Source: Streptomyces sp. NBC_01275 (lineage in GTDB: Bacteria > Actinomycetota > Actinomycetes > Streptomycetales > Streptomycetaceae). Taken from it: a stretch of 64,000 bases of DNA. A program made the position numbers and the translations under genes. Positions 52,849 through 60,996 of this stretch are shown one piece after another. The stretch covers positions 4,464,001-4,528,000 of the forward strand of contig NZ_JAPEOZ010000001.1 of assembly GCF_026340655.1 (NCBI RefSeq), in the 5' to 3' direction. A model generated the notes under the pieces. That model saw nothing but the letters and a program-made list of their open reading frames with translations, did no database searches and was not told the origin of the DNA. How positions within the stretch are numbered: position 1 is the first letter of the stretch; each line of letters begins with the position of its first letter.

Positions 52849-53850
52849 TCACACGGTCGTGGGGAGCGCTTTCGCGCCATCTTCGGTGACGCGGGTGGCC
52901 CCGAAGTACTCGGCCGTGTCGATGGGATCGAAGCGGATGACCGCCCCCGTGTAGGGCGCGTCGATCATGTACCCGCCGCCGACGTACATCCCCACGTGGT
53001 GGATGGCCCGCGAGTTGTTCGGGTCGGTGGAGAAGAACACCAGGTCCCCCGGCAGCAGCTCGCTCCGCTTGGGGTGCGGCCCGGCGTTGTACTGGTCGTT
53101 GGCGACCCGGGGCAGCGTGATCCCGACGCTCGCGTAGGCGGCCTTGGTCAACCCGGAGCAGTCGAACCGTCCGCCCTGGTCAGCCGTGCCGTTCCCACCC
53201 CAGAGATAGGGCGTGCCGAGCTTCTTCTGGGCGTAGTAGATGGCCCCGGCGGCCTGCTCGGACGGATCCACCCGACTGGCGGGCGCGGCGAAGGAGTCCT
53301 CCAGAGTCGTGATCGTCTTCACGTAGTTCTGGGTCTCCTTGTACGGCGGCACGCCCCCGTACTTGATGACCGCGTAGGCCCCCGCGTTGTAGGCGGCGAG
53401 CATGTTGTCGGTGATGTCCCCGGGGACCTTCTTCACGTAGGACGCGAGCTGGCAGTCGTAGGTCGCGGCCGATGGAATCGCGTCATTCGGATCCCAGACG
53501 TCGCGATCGCCGTCGCCGTCGCCGTCGACGCCGTGCGTGGCCCATGTGCCCGGGATGAATTGCGCTATTCCCTGGGCGGCCGCCCCGCTCTGCGCCCTCG
53601 GGTTGAATCCGCTCTCCTGATAGAGCTGCGCGGCGAGCAGCGCCGGATTGATGGCGGAGCAGAGATTGCCCCACTTCTGCACGAGCGCCTGATAAGCGGC
53701 GGGAACGGCGCCCTTGGCGAGCGACTTGGTCCCCGCGCCGACCCCGTTCGTGAGGTTCCCGGCGACGACGTACACGCTGACGACGAGCACCATCACGAAG
53801 GCGACCCCGGCACCGACGGCAGCGGTCGCTACGATCCATGCCTTACGCAC
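52849..53850 (-). CDS. Bifunctional lysozyme-like / NlpC-P60 cell-wall hydrolase
   Basis: A 333-aa membrane-anchored peptidoglycan hydrolase. One N-terminal span is at about 7-28. The transglycosylase-like domain (about 55-200) has the catalytic Glu in QESGFNPRAQS and AQGIAQFIPGTW. The C-terminal NlpC/P60 peptidase (about 215-330) has the catalytic Cys in FDCSGLT and His in IHHVGMY. Both cut cell-wall glycan and peptides. The GTG at 53850 has GAGGGG about 9 nt upstream. Relatives occur in conjugative-transfer and cell-wall contexts; the T4SS-like operon is about 4.5 kb away. Confidence 0.9.
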   Translation of the reverse strand: MRKAWIVATAAVGAGVAFVMVLVVSVYVVAGNLTNGVGAGTKSLAKGAVPAAYQALVQKWGNLCSAINPALLAAQLYQESGFNPRAQSGAAAQGIAQFIPGTWATHGVDGDGDGDRDVWDPNDAIPSAATYDCQLASYVKKVPGDITDNMLAAYNAGAYAVIKYGGVPPYKETQNYVKTITTLEDSFAAPASRVDPSEQAAGAIYYAQKKLGTPYLWGGNGTADQGGRFDCSGLTKAAYASVGITLPRVANDQYNAGPHPKRSELLPGDLVFFSTDPNNSRAIHHVGMYVGGGYMIDAPYTGAVIRFDPIDTAEYFGATRVTEDGAKALPTTV

Positions 53851-53944
53851 CGTCAACCGCCCCTCGCCGCCCCGGAGTCCGCCCCGGCCAGTGTAGAGGC
53901 GGTCCCCGCCCTCCGGGGTGATCACGCAGAAGGAGAACCCGCAC

Positions 53945-54565
53945 GTGGCGACCCCGTACCCCCCTCAGCACAATCCAGCGGCGCCACAAGGGGGTTACAC
54001 GCCGAACGGGACGCAACATCCGGCCTACGCGGCACCGGGATACGGTCAGCCGCAGCCGCAGGGGCCGTACGGCCAGTACGGACAACCGGCATACGGACAA
54101 CCGGCATATGGACAACCGGCATATGGACAACCGGCATATGGACAGCAGCCCTACCCCGGGACGTACCCCGTAGGCGCTCCGGCTCCGGCCTGCCGGATAT
54201 GCACCGCCCAGCCGGCCTCCGCCGACCTCGAGATCCGCCAGCACACGGGACTCGTCCTGGTGATGAGGACGGCCAAGGCGGAGGGGCCGTTCTGCCGCAC
54301 CTGCGCGACCGCGATCCACCGCGAGATGACGACCAAGACCCTGGCGGGCGGCTGGTTCGGCTTCCTCTCCCTGTTCCTGCTGTGCTGGCTGACGTTGGCC
54401 TGGAACCTCTACACCCACTTCAAGATCGCCAAGCTCCCCCACGCAACCCCCACCGCCGCCACCCTCGACCCCGGCAAGCCGATCTTCAAGCGTCCCCTGT
54501 CATACGTAGGGGTCGCGCTGGTGGGCAGCTGGCTGGTGTTCCTGATCGTGAGCGCCCTGAGCTGA
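53945..54565 (+). CDS. Membrane protein with GQPAY repeats and zinc-ribbon-like Cys pairs
   Basis: A 206-aa protein. The low-complexity Pro/Gln/Tyr N-terminus (about 1-75) contains four GQPAY repeats, then two Cys pairs (ACRICTA and FCRTCAT, about 82-130) that look like a zinc ribbon. Two membrane spans follow ([13 protein letters not shown] and [15 protein letters not shown]). The GTG at 53945 has AGGAG 9 nt upstream. Function unknown. Confidence 0.8.
   Translation: MATPYPPQHNPAAPQGGYTPNGTQHPAYAAPGYGQPQPQGPYGQYGQPAYGQPAYGQPAYGQPAYGQQPYPGTYPVGAPAPACRICTAQPASADLEIRQHTGLVLVMRTAKAEGPFCRTCATAIHREMTTKTLAGGWFGFLSLFLLCWLTLAWNLYTHFKIAKLPHATPTAATLDPGKPIFKRPLSYVGVALVGSWLVFLIVSALS
54080..54139. repeat. 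Four 15-bp repeats in the GQPAY-protein gene
   Basis: GGACAACCGGCATAY is repeated four times without interruption. The codons used (CAA, GCA, TAT) are rare in this genome, so the repeat spread recently and was not codon-adapted. Confidence 0.85.
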
Positions 54566-54590
54566 CCTCGAGGACGGGTGGGCGCCGGCC

Positions 54591-55340
54591 TCAGGGATCG
54601 CTCGCCGCGTCCCGATACAGCTCCGCCGCTTCGGCCCCCAGGACCACGCTGTAGGAGATGTCGGCGGTGGCCCCGCCCTGCTCGTGTCCGCCGAGGACGC
54701 CGACGACCTGCCCGTCGCCGTTCACCCAGGGGCTGCCGCTGGTGCCGCCGGTGAAGTCGGGGCAGGCGATGCGCTGCTGGGTGCTGCTGTGCTGCGCGGG
54801 CTTGTTGACGCAGCGGATCGGCGCCTCGCGGGAGTCGGGATACCCGGTGACGGTCACGGCGGTGGCGCCGGTGGTAGTACGTGCCGCAAACCGGTTCCCG
54901 CCGACGACGTCCTCGACGGCCTTGCGGCCGTGCGACGCGAGGACCGCGAACGCCACGTCACTGTCCTCGTCCTCCCCCTTCGCCCACCCGTCGGGCAGAA
55001 AGGACCGCTCGACCTTCCAGACGCCGTAGGGCGCTCTGCCGTCCCGGTACCCGGGCACGAAGGCGAGGTCGCCGCCCCCGCCCAGACAGTGGGCCGCGGT
55101 GACGACGAGGTCGCGGTGCGGGCTGTGCACGACGGAGGCGGTACAGAAATGCGCACCGGCGCGCTTGCCGGCGTCCGTGGCGTCCTCGGCGTCGAACAGC
55201 GCGCCGACCCGCGCCGACTCCGCCGTGGCCGCCGCGACGACGGTCACCCCGAAGGGCCCCGGCCCGTCGTCGGCGGCCGCCTCGGAGGCAGAGGTGACGG
55301 CCAGCAGCACGACCGCACCGAGCAGGGCGTTTCGCTTCAT
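54591..55340 (-). CDS. Secreted trypsin-like serine protease
   Basis: A 249-aa protease. The signal peptide (about 1-24, ending EAAA) is followed by the protease domain. The triad is visible as TAAHCLG (His), EDSDVAFAVL (Asp) and GGTSGSPW (Ser). The start MKRNALLG at 55340 was chosen; the GTG at 55349 would add three residues. No propeptide is evident. Confidence 0.88.
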   Translation of the reverse strand: MKRNALLGAVVLLAVTSASEAAADDGPGPFGVTVVAAATAESARVGALFDAEDATDAGKRAGAHFCTASVVHSPHRDLVVTAAHCLGGGGDLAFVPGYRDGRAPYGVWKVERSFLPDGWAKGEDEDSDVAFAVLASHGRKAVEDVVGGNRFAARTTTGATAVTVTGYPDSREAPIRCVNKPAQHSSTQQRIACPDFTGGTSGSPWVNGDGQVVGVLGGHEQGGATADISYSVVLGAEAAELYRDAASDP

Positions 55341-55514
55341 CCGGGTCACTGTGGCCCACCAAGGTGAGAGAAACGTCAGACAGCCCTCCCGACGCTACCC
55401 GCACTCGGGGCCCACAGCACCTTTCCGATCACTGAGGGAAGTCGGGGTATTACGCTTGGCTGCGCGCGGGCGTCCGCACAGCCGCCGCCCCCACCGCCCC
55501 CAAAAAGGAACCCC

Positions 55515-55760
55515 GTGTCTGACATCCCCCCCGACCTCACCTGGATCCGCGCCGCCCCGCCGGAGGCGACCGGCCCAGGCCCCTGGATCGAGATCGCCTT
55601 CGGCGAGGGCGACGACGGCGAGGCCCCCGTCTACCTCCGCGAGACCAGCGACCCGGAGAACGTCGTCACGACCAACCGCCGCAAGTGGGACGCGTTCGTA
55701 CTGGGCGTACAAGCAGGCGAGTTCGACCACTTCGTGGAAGGGATCCTCGAGAACCCGTAG
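55515..55760 (+). CDS. DUF397 protein, no paired regulator
   Basis: An 81-aa protein with the DUF397 pattern in its second half (VYLRETSDPENVVTTNRRKWDAFVLGVQAGEFD). Members are usually encoded beside an XRE/DUF5753 helix-turn-helix regulator and act as its partner; none is adjacent here. Start GTG at 55515. Confidence 0.75.
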   Translation: MSDIPPDLTWIRAAPPEATGPGPWIEIAFGEGDDGEAPVYLRETSDPENVVTTNRRKWDAFVLGVQAGEFDHFVEGILENP

Positions 55761-55799
55761 ACCATGTGCCGTCCGCCGCATTGCGCACACCCACGGCGC

Positions 55800-56213
55800 T
55801 CACCGCCTCCGATCCCGGCCTGAACCACCGCGAACTGCGTCTCGGACGTCGCCCTGCACCACCGCATGCCGATGCCGGTCGTGCTGGCCGTCCGCATGCA
55901 GCAACGCCCCCCGCATCGTCCCCTCGTACGCGCACCCGGCCTTCACCGCCACCCGGCAGGACGCCTCGTCGGCCACCGCGCGGCACCGTCGCAGCCGGTG
56001 CAGACCGAGGTCGTCGAACGGCCCACCGGGTCAGCCGCCGCACCGCCTGGCACCTGGCCTAGACGGCGACGCCGCCACCCCGTGCCGCCGGCGGCAGCCA
56101 GTACACGATCTCCGCGCCGCCTCCGGCGAGACCGACGTCGTTCCCTCCGGTCAACCCCGGGGCCGCAGCTCCAGCCCGCCGCCCGAGAGCCCGAGCACCG
56201 GCTGCTCCCTCAT
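55800..56213 (-). pseudogene. Decayed GNAT acetyltransferase
   Basis: Three reading frames on the minus strand contain consecutive pieces of one RimJ/RimL-type acetyltransferase. An N-terminal start (MREQPVLGL...LELRPRG, then stop, from 56213) is followed by the acetyl-CoA region AEIVYWLPPAARGGGVAV in another frame, then VRRLTRWAV and DLGLHRLRRCRAVADEAS...LLHADGQHD in two more. The middle part of the domain is missing, so there are at least two frameshifts and a deletion. Not translatable as an enzyme. Confidence 0.75.
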
Positions 56214-56471
56214 CCCCCCGTACCTGTGACCCCTCTGTGCCCCAAGTCAAGTTCCGGCCATCGACGAGCCATCCCCCAGCCATCGGTCAGCAATCCCCCA
56301 ACCCCCTTGAGTATGGCGGAAGTCAGAATTCCACAACCCGTCTTGTTGTCGCGTACTCAACAAGCAACAGTCGTCGCGGGCCGCCGCCCGCCGCCGGGGA
56401 CCACGTACCGACGGCACGCACCATCCCCCCACCCGCACTGCCCCTGTCACCCATGCCCAGGAGGCTGTACG
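56214..56471. other. Upstream region of the S53 peptidase
   Basis: No gene found. Pyrimidine-rich with a low-GC patch (about 56300-56370). It should hold the promoter of the peptidase gene, but I see no convincing box. Confidence 0.4.
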
Positions 56472-57821
56472 TTGCGTACGACACCCCCCAACACCTCTGC
56501 CATATCCGGCAGATGGCGCCGCATAGGCGCCGCAGGCTTCAGCACCGCCGCCCTTGTGTTCGCCGGTTTCGGCACCGCGGCCCAGGCGAGCGCGGCGCCC
56601 GCGTCCACGGCCGCCACCACGGCCGCCACCGCCAAGGCGACCTCCACCGCCGCGACGTGGACGGCCACCCCCTGCGCCACGCCCAAGAAGAAGGGCGAGC
56701 TGGCCTGTAACTCCTTCCGCGTCACCGGCGGCCTCACCGCGTTCCAGAAGCACGAGGCGAAGGTGGACGGCGTCACGCCCAAGGCCGCCGACGCCACCAC
56801 CCCCTCCGGCTACGGCCCCTCCGACCTCCAGGACGCCTACGGCCTGACCGACGCGGCCGCGAGCGACGGTTCCGGCGAGACCATCGCGATCGTCGACGCG
56901 TACGACGACCCGAACGCCGCCGCCGACCTCGCCAAGTACCGCTCGTACTACGGCCTCTCCGCCTGCACCGTCGCCAACGGCTGCTTCAAGAAGGTCAGCC
57001 AGACCGGCTCGACGACCTCCCTCCCCACCGCCGACAGCGGCTGGGCCGAGGAGGAGTCCCTCGACCTCGACATGGCCAGCGCCGTCTGCCCGAACTGCAA
57101 CATCCTGCTCGTCGAGGCCACCTCCGCGACCATGGCCAACCTCGGCAAGGCCGTCAACGAGGCCGTGACGCTGGGCGCGAAGTTCGTCTCCAACAGCTAC
57201 GGCGGCTCGGAGTCCTCCTCCGACACCTCCTACGACTCCTCCTACTTCAACCACCCGGGCGTCGCCATCACCGTCAGCGCGGGCGACGAGGGCTACGGCG
57301 CCGAGTACCCCGCCGCCTCCAAGTACGTGACGTCCGTCGGCGGCACCGCCCTGTCGACGAGCTCCACCACCCGCGGCTGGACCGAGAAGGTCTGGAACAC
57401 CAGCTCCACCGAGGGCACCGGCTCCGGCTGCTCCGCCTACGACGCCAAGCCCAGCTGGCAGACCGACACCGGCTGCACCAAGCGCACCATCTCCGACGTC
57501 TCGGCCGTGGCCGACCCGGCGACCGGCGTCTCGGTGTACGACTCCTACGGCGTCACCGCCGGCTGGTACACCTTCGGCGGCACCAGCGCCTCGTCGCCCA
57601 TCATCGCCGCGGTCTACGCCCTCGCCGGCACCCCCGGCAGCAGCGACTACCCGGCGTCCTACCCCTACGCGTCCGCCGGCACCTCCGCGCTGAACGACGT
57701 CACCAGCGGCAGCAACGGCACCTGCTCCTCCAGCGCCAGCTACCTCTGCACCGCCAAGTCGGGCTACGACGGCCCCACCGGCCTCGGCACCCCCGAGGGC
57801 ACGGACGCCTTCACCGGCTGA
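56472..57821 (+). CDS. Secreted S53 (sedolisin-like) peptidase
   Basis: A 449-aa secreted peptidase. It starts at TTG, supported by AGGAGG 7 nt upstream; the N-terminus is a basic then hydrophobic signal peptide (about 1-42, ending AQASA). Catalytic residues fit S53: Glu/Asp in EEESLDLDMA, the oxyanion Asp in VSAGDEGYG and Ser in GGTSASSP. The substrate is not known. Six or more Cys suggest disulfides. A short N-terminal propeptide region precedes the catalytic domain. No gene beside it suggests a dedicated pathway. Confidence 0.87.
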   Translation: MRTTPPNTSAISGRWRRIGAAGFSTAALVFAGFGTAAQASAAPASTAATTAATAKATSTAATWTATPCATPKKKGELACNSFRVTGGLTAFQKHEAKVDGVTPKAADATTPSGYGPSDLQDAYGLTDAAASDGSGETIAIVDAYDDPNAAADLAKYRSYYGLSACTVANGCFKKVSQTGSTTSLPTADSGWAEEESLDLDMASAVCPNCNILLVEATSATMANLGKAVNEAVTLGAKFVSNSYGGSESSSDTSYDSSYFNHPGVAITVSAGDEGYGAEYPAASKYVTSVGGTALSTSSTTRGWTEKVWNTSSTEGTGSGCSAYDAKPSWQTDTGCTKRTISDVSAVADPATGVSVYDSYGVTAGWYTFGGTSASSPIIAAVYALAGTPGSSDYPASYPYASAGTSALNDVTSGSNGTCSSSASYLCTAKSGYDGPTGLGTPEGTDAFTG

Positions 57822-57904
57822 CCCACCGTCACCCGGCGGACTACCCCGGGCGACCGACCGAAGAGCCGGCCACAGGGGACCGTGGGGGCCACCTGTGGCA
57901 CAGA

Positions 57905-57939
57905 CGAACGGGCCGCGGCATCCAGCCGCGGCCCGTTCG
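57905..57939 (+). terminator. Terminator after the S53 peptidase
   Basis: Perfect 15-bp arms (CGAACGGGCCGCGGC and complement) with a 5-nt loop, 83 bp past the stop. Confidence 0.85.
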
Positions 57940-58118
57940 CCATGCCCGCCTACTACCGTTCCATCATGAGAACATCGAGACGGACTCTCACCCGACCGGC
58001 CGTCAGAAACGGCACGGGACCGTGAAGTGGGTCAACGACGGAACCACACGACAGGTTCCGCTCCGACCTCATTGCCCGGCGTGACCTGCCGTGATACACA
58101 GAGTGACCGTACAAAGCT

Positions 58119-58130
58119 ATTCGTACGAAT
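58119..58130. promoter_or_regulatory. 12-bp palindrome upstream of the T4SS-like operon
   Basis: ATTCGTACGAAT, perfect, 12-24 bp past the predicted transcription start. A likely operator for an unidentified repressor. A second 13-bp palindrome (TTGTCGGCGACAA) is at 58172-58184. Confidence 0.55.
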
Positions 58131-58171
58131 CCCGCCCATCAATGACGCCAAGTCGACATACGACGGCGACT

Positions 58172-58184
58172 TTGTCGGCGACAA
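58172..58184. promoter_or_regulatory. 13-bp palindrome upstream of the T4SS-like operon
   Basis: TTGTCG-G-CGACAA, 65 bp before the first gene. It may be a second operator; alternatively a weak hairpin in the leader. Confidence 0.5.
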
Positions 58185-58248
58185 TGAGGAGTGACCTCTG
58201 CACACCCGCAGGGGACTGCGGAACTACCCACCAGGGGCGGTGACTTAC

Positions 58249-58557
58249 ATGCTGTTTGCGGCCGACAAGGGCGACATCAACACCATCATCGGCGGGATCG
58301 CTCCGGACTGGGGCCCCTTCGGCAGCCTGGGCAACGAGGCGAAGGTGATGATCGAGGTCGTGATGGCGGTCGCCATCCTGCTCTGCCTCGCCATCGCGAT
58401 CTGGGGTGCGGCCAAGCAGCGCATCGGCGCCACGGCCCTCAGGGACACCTTCAGCGCGGAACAGGGCAAGGGCCTCATCATCGCCGGCCTGACGGGCGTC
58501 TTCATCATCGGCTCCCTCGGCACACTGTTCACGATCGTGTACGGCATGGCCGTGTAG
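58249..58557 (+). CDS. VirB2/TrbC-like two-span membrane protein
   Basis: A 102-aa protein with two hydrophobic spans (about 33-55 and 75-98) joined by a short basic loop, the pattern of VirB2/TrbC pilin-like subunits. No signal peptide cleavage site is clear. The ATG at 58249 has GGTGA 5 nt upstream; GTG at 58240 is an alternative. First gene of the T4SS-like operon; a 250-bp gap with a tandem repeat follows. Confidence 0.65.
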   Translation: MLFAADKGDINTIIGGIAPDWGPFGSLGNEAKVMIEVVMAVAILLCLAIAIWGAAKQRIGATALRDTFSAEQGKGLIIAGLTGVFIIGSLGTLFTIVYGMAV

Positions 58558-58644
58558 CCCGAAGCCCTCCCGTCCGAAGCCCCTCCCGTCCGAAGCCCGT
58601 GCCCGTCCGAAGCCCGCTCCCCGTTCGAAGAGCCTTCCCGTCCG
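58558..58644. repeat. Tandem repeat between virB2-like and virB8-like genes
   Basis: Four to five degenerate copies of CCCGTCCGAAGCCC (about 17-18-bp period), non-coding. An internal promoter may lie further on (58700-58808). No gene is seen. Confidence 0.65.
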
Positions 58645-58808
58645 ACCGGGCACGCCCGGCTCCTCCCGACCCACCCACCCGTCGTGCCCACCGGCTGAGG
58701 TTGCGTTTCCCTGATGTCGAGTCACCACACCGCGCCCGCGCGGGAACCAGCACGGCTACCGTCGTATTCCTACGCGGTCCGGTACGGCAGCGAGGGGGCG
58801 TCCGCGGC

Positions 58809-59651
58809 ATGACTCCCGGCGACGAGAACGACTACGGCGAAACCACCGTGCGCACCGAGGGCGGGACCCGGCTGCGCCTGCCCGAGAACGATCCCTACGG
58901 CAGCCCCCGGCGCGGCGCCCGCTCCTCCTCCCGCAGCCTGGTCACGGTGGTCGGCGTCGTCGTCCTCCTCATCGCGGCGATCGCCTTCGCGAACCGCGGA
59001 GGCGGCGACTCCCCTTCCGCCACCTCGTCGACCGGCGCCGGCGCCGGCGGCAAGCCGGAGACCGCGAGCACCGCGGCGAGCGGGACCGAGCCGGTGGAGT
59101 CGAAGACGGGCGGCATCCCCTCGGGCTTCGCGCACACTCAGCAGGGCGCGCAGTCCGCGGCCGCCAACTACGCCGCCGCGCTCGGCGGGACCGGCATGTT
59201 CCGGAAGAGCATCCGGCACACCCTCGTCGACACCGTGTACACCGCCGACGCCGCCGCCAAGCTCCAGAGCGCCATGGACCAGGCCTACTCCGCCGACTTC
59301 CTCGCCAAGATGGGCCTCGACGCCGACGGCAACGCCCCTGCGGGCGACACCTTCGTCGCCCGCGTGGTGCCCGTCGGCACGACCGTCCAGTCGTACGCCG
59401 ACGGCGCCGCCAAGGTCGCCGTCTGGTACCTCGGCCTGATCGGCATGTCCGGCACGAGCTCGACCGACCCGGTCACCTCGTCCTGGAAGACGTGGACCTT
59501 CGACCTGAGATGGGCCGACGGCGACTGGAAGGTCAGCGCCGCCACCCAGAAGAACGGCCCCGCCCCGGTCCCCGGCGACGACCAGGCCGCCACCTCGGAC
59601 GAGATCAGCAAGGCCATCCAGGAGTACGGAGGGTTCACGTATGCCCGGTAA
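58809..59651 (+). CDS. VirB8-like membrane protein
   Basis: A 280-aa protein with a hydrophilic N-terminus, one span (about 43-61, RSLVTVVGVVVLLIAAIAF) and an extracytoplasmic domain from about 100 on (NYAAALGGTGMFRKSIR, SWKTWTFDLRWADGDWKVSA). The topology and the WKVSA-type end of an NTF2-like fold are as in VirB8/TcpC assembly proteins. It overlaps the next gene by 11 bp, so translation is coupled. Confidence 0.7.
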   Translation: MTPGDENDYGETTVRTEGGTRLRLPENDPYGSPRRGARSSSRSLVTVVGVVVLLIAAIAFANRGGGDSPSATSSTGAGAGGKPETASTAASGTEPVESKTGGIPSGFAHTQQGAQSAAANYAAALGGTGMFRKSIRHTLVDTVYTADAAAKLQSAMDQAYSADFLAKMGLDADGNAPAGDTFVARVVPVGTTVQSYADGAAKVAVWYLGLIGMSGTSSTDPVTSSWKTWTFDLRWADGDWKVSAATQKNGPAPVPGDDQAATSDEISKAIQEYGGFTYAR

Positions 59652-60996
59652 GCCGCACCGCCTGCTCAAGCTCGCCGCAGCCGTGACCGCCGTACAGACG
59701 TCGGCGATCCTGCTGGCCGGCCGCGCCTTCGCGGCCCCGTCGCCCGATCCCTCGCCGTCGCCCTCGCCGTCGGGCTCGGCCTCGCCCAGCAGCAGCCTGG
59801 ACTGCAGCCTCATCTCCGGCGAGGCCAAGAAGTACTGCGAGAAGGGCAACGCCACCTCCGGCACCACCACGCCCACCACCGACACCCTCGACCCCCTCTC
59901 CTCCCTCGCCAAGGGCTGCGCCGACGCCGCCGCCTGGACCGTCGACAAGCTCAGCGAGGCAGTGAAGGACACGGCGAACGTCGACTTCACCAACGAGAAG
60001 TTCCTCAAGCAGTACGCGGTCGTCTTCGCCGCCTCCACCGTCCTGACCCTGGTGCTGTGGCTGCTGGCCGTCGCCAAGCGGGCGGTGCGCGGAGTCCCCC
60101 TGACCACCGCGATCGGCGAGGCCGTCGGCTTCCTCTGGCTGACCGTCCTGGCCTCCGCCTTCACCCCCCTCATCCTCTACACCGTCGTCTCCGCCACGGA
60201 CGGCATCAGCGAGGTCCTCGCGAAGGGCACCGGCGACCAGACCGACACGTTCTTCGGCACCTTCTCCGGCGCCCTCGCCAAGGGCGAGGACATCGGCGGC
60301 GGCCCGATCATGCTGATCGTCGTGTCGATGGTGTCGATCCTCGCCGCCGGCGTCCTCTGGCTGGAGCTCGTCATCAGAGCCGCACTGCTCTACGTCGGCG
60401 CCCTCCTCGGCACCGTCGTCTACGCCGGCATGGTCGACAAGAACCTGTGGGGCCACGTCCGCCGCTGGGCGGGCATCATGATCGCGGTGATCCTGGTGAA
60501 GCCGGTCATCGTGATCGTCCTCGGCCTCGCCGGCGCCCTCTCCACGGACGACGGCCCCAACGCCTTCTCCGCGGTCGTCTCCGGCCTCTCCATCATCCTG
60601 CTCGCCATCTTCGCCAGCGCGATGATCTACCGCTTCGTCCCCGGCTTCGGCGACGAGATCGCGAACTCCCGCAACAACCGCATCATGCAGGGCGCCGAGG
60701 GCAAGGCCGCCGCCGTCATCAGCTCCCCGGCGACCCTCGTCGCCCAGGGCATCAAGACGCACAGCACCCGCGCCGACAACAACGGCGGTGGCGGCCAGTC
60801 CGGCTCCGGCGGCGCCCGCCCCTCCAACCCCGCCTCCGGCGGAGTCGCCGCGCACAGCTCGCGCCCCTCGAACGGAGGCGGCGGATCTGTCCCCTCCGCC
60901 GCACCCGCACCCCGCACGAGCAACCCGGTGAACACCCCGCACGCCGGCAACACCCGCAACAGCAGTACCAACCGCACGGGAGGTGAAGGGCGTTGA
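59641..60996 (+). CDS. VirB6/TrbL-like polytopic protein
   Basis: A 451-aa membrane protein. A signal-like N-terminus (about 10-31) and a Ser/Pro-rich stretch with two Cys (LDCSL, KYCEKG) precede about six spans (residues 120-335) and a long Gly/Ser/Pro/Asn-rich cytoplasmic tail (about 350-451). The pattern matches the VirB6/TrbL channel of type IV secretion systems. It overlaps the next gene as TTGA. Confidence 0.75.
   Translation: MPGKPHRLLKLAAAVTAVQTSAILLAGRAFAAPSPDPSPSPSPSGSASPSSSLDCSLISGEAKKYCEKGNATSGTTTPTTDTLDPLSSLAKGCADAAAWTVDKLSEAVKDTANVDFTNEKFLKQYAVVFAASTVLTLVLWLLAVAKRAVRGVPLTTAIGEAVGFLWLTVLASAFTPLILYTVVSATDGISEVLAKGTGDQTDTFFGTFSGALAKGEDIGGGPIMLIVVSMVSILAAGVLWLELVIRAALLYVGALLGTVVYAGMVDKNLWGHVRRWAGIMIAVILVKPVIVIVLGLAGALSTDDGPNAFSAVVSGLSIILLAIFASAMIYRFVPGFGDEIANSRNNRIMQGAEGKAAAVISSPATLVAQGIKTHSTRADNNGGGGQSGSGGARPSNPASGGVAAHSSRPSNGGGGSVPSAAPAPRTSNPVNTPHAGNTRNSSTNRTGGEGR

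Larger units (their letters stand above)
57822..58248. other. Gap before the T4SS-like operon
   Basis: Contains the peptidase terminator, a candidate promoter (TTGCCC at 58072-58077, 17 bp, TACACA at 58095-58100) and two palindromes described separately. A 19-codon ATG frame at 57967 is not supported as a gene. Confidence 0.6.

Noticed and set aside
55395..55790. 131-aa minus-strand frame opposite the DUF397 gene
   Set aside because: Antisense shadow; the DUF397 pattern on the + strand is convincing.
58117..58728. 203-aa minus-strand frame over the VirB2-like gene
   Set aside because: The VirB2-like frame has membrane spans and proper codon bias; this one is its mirror.
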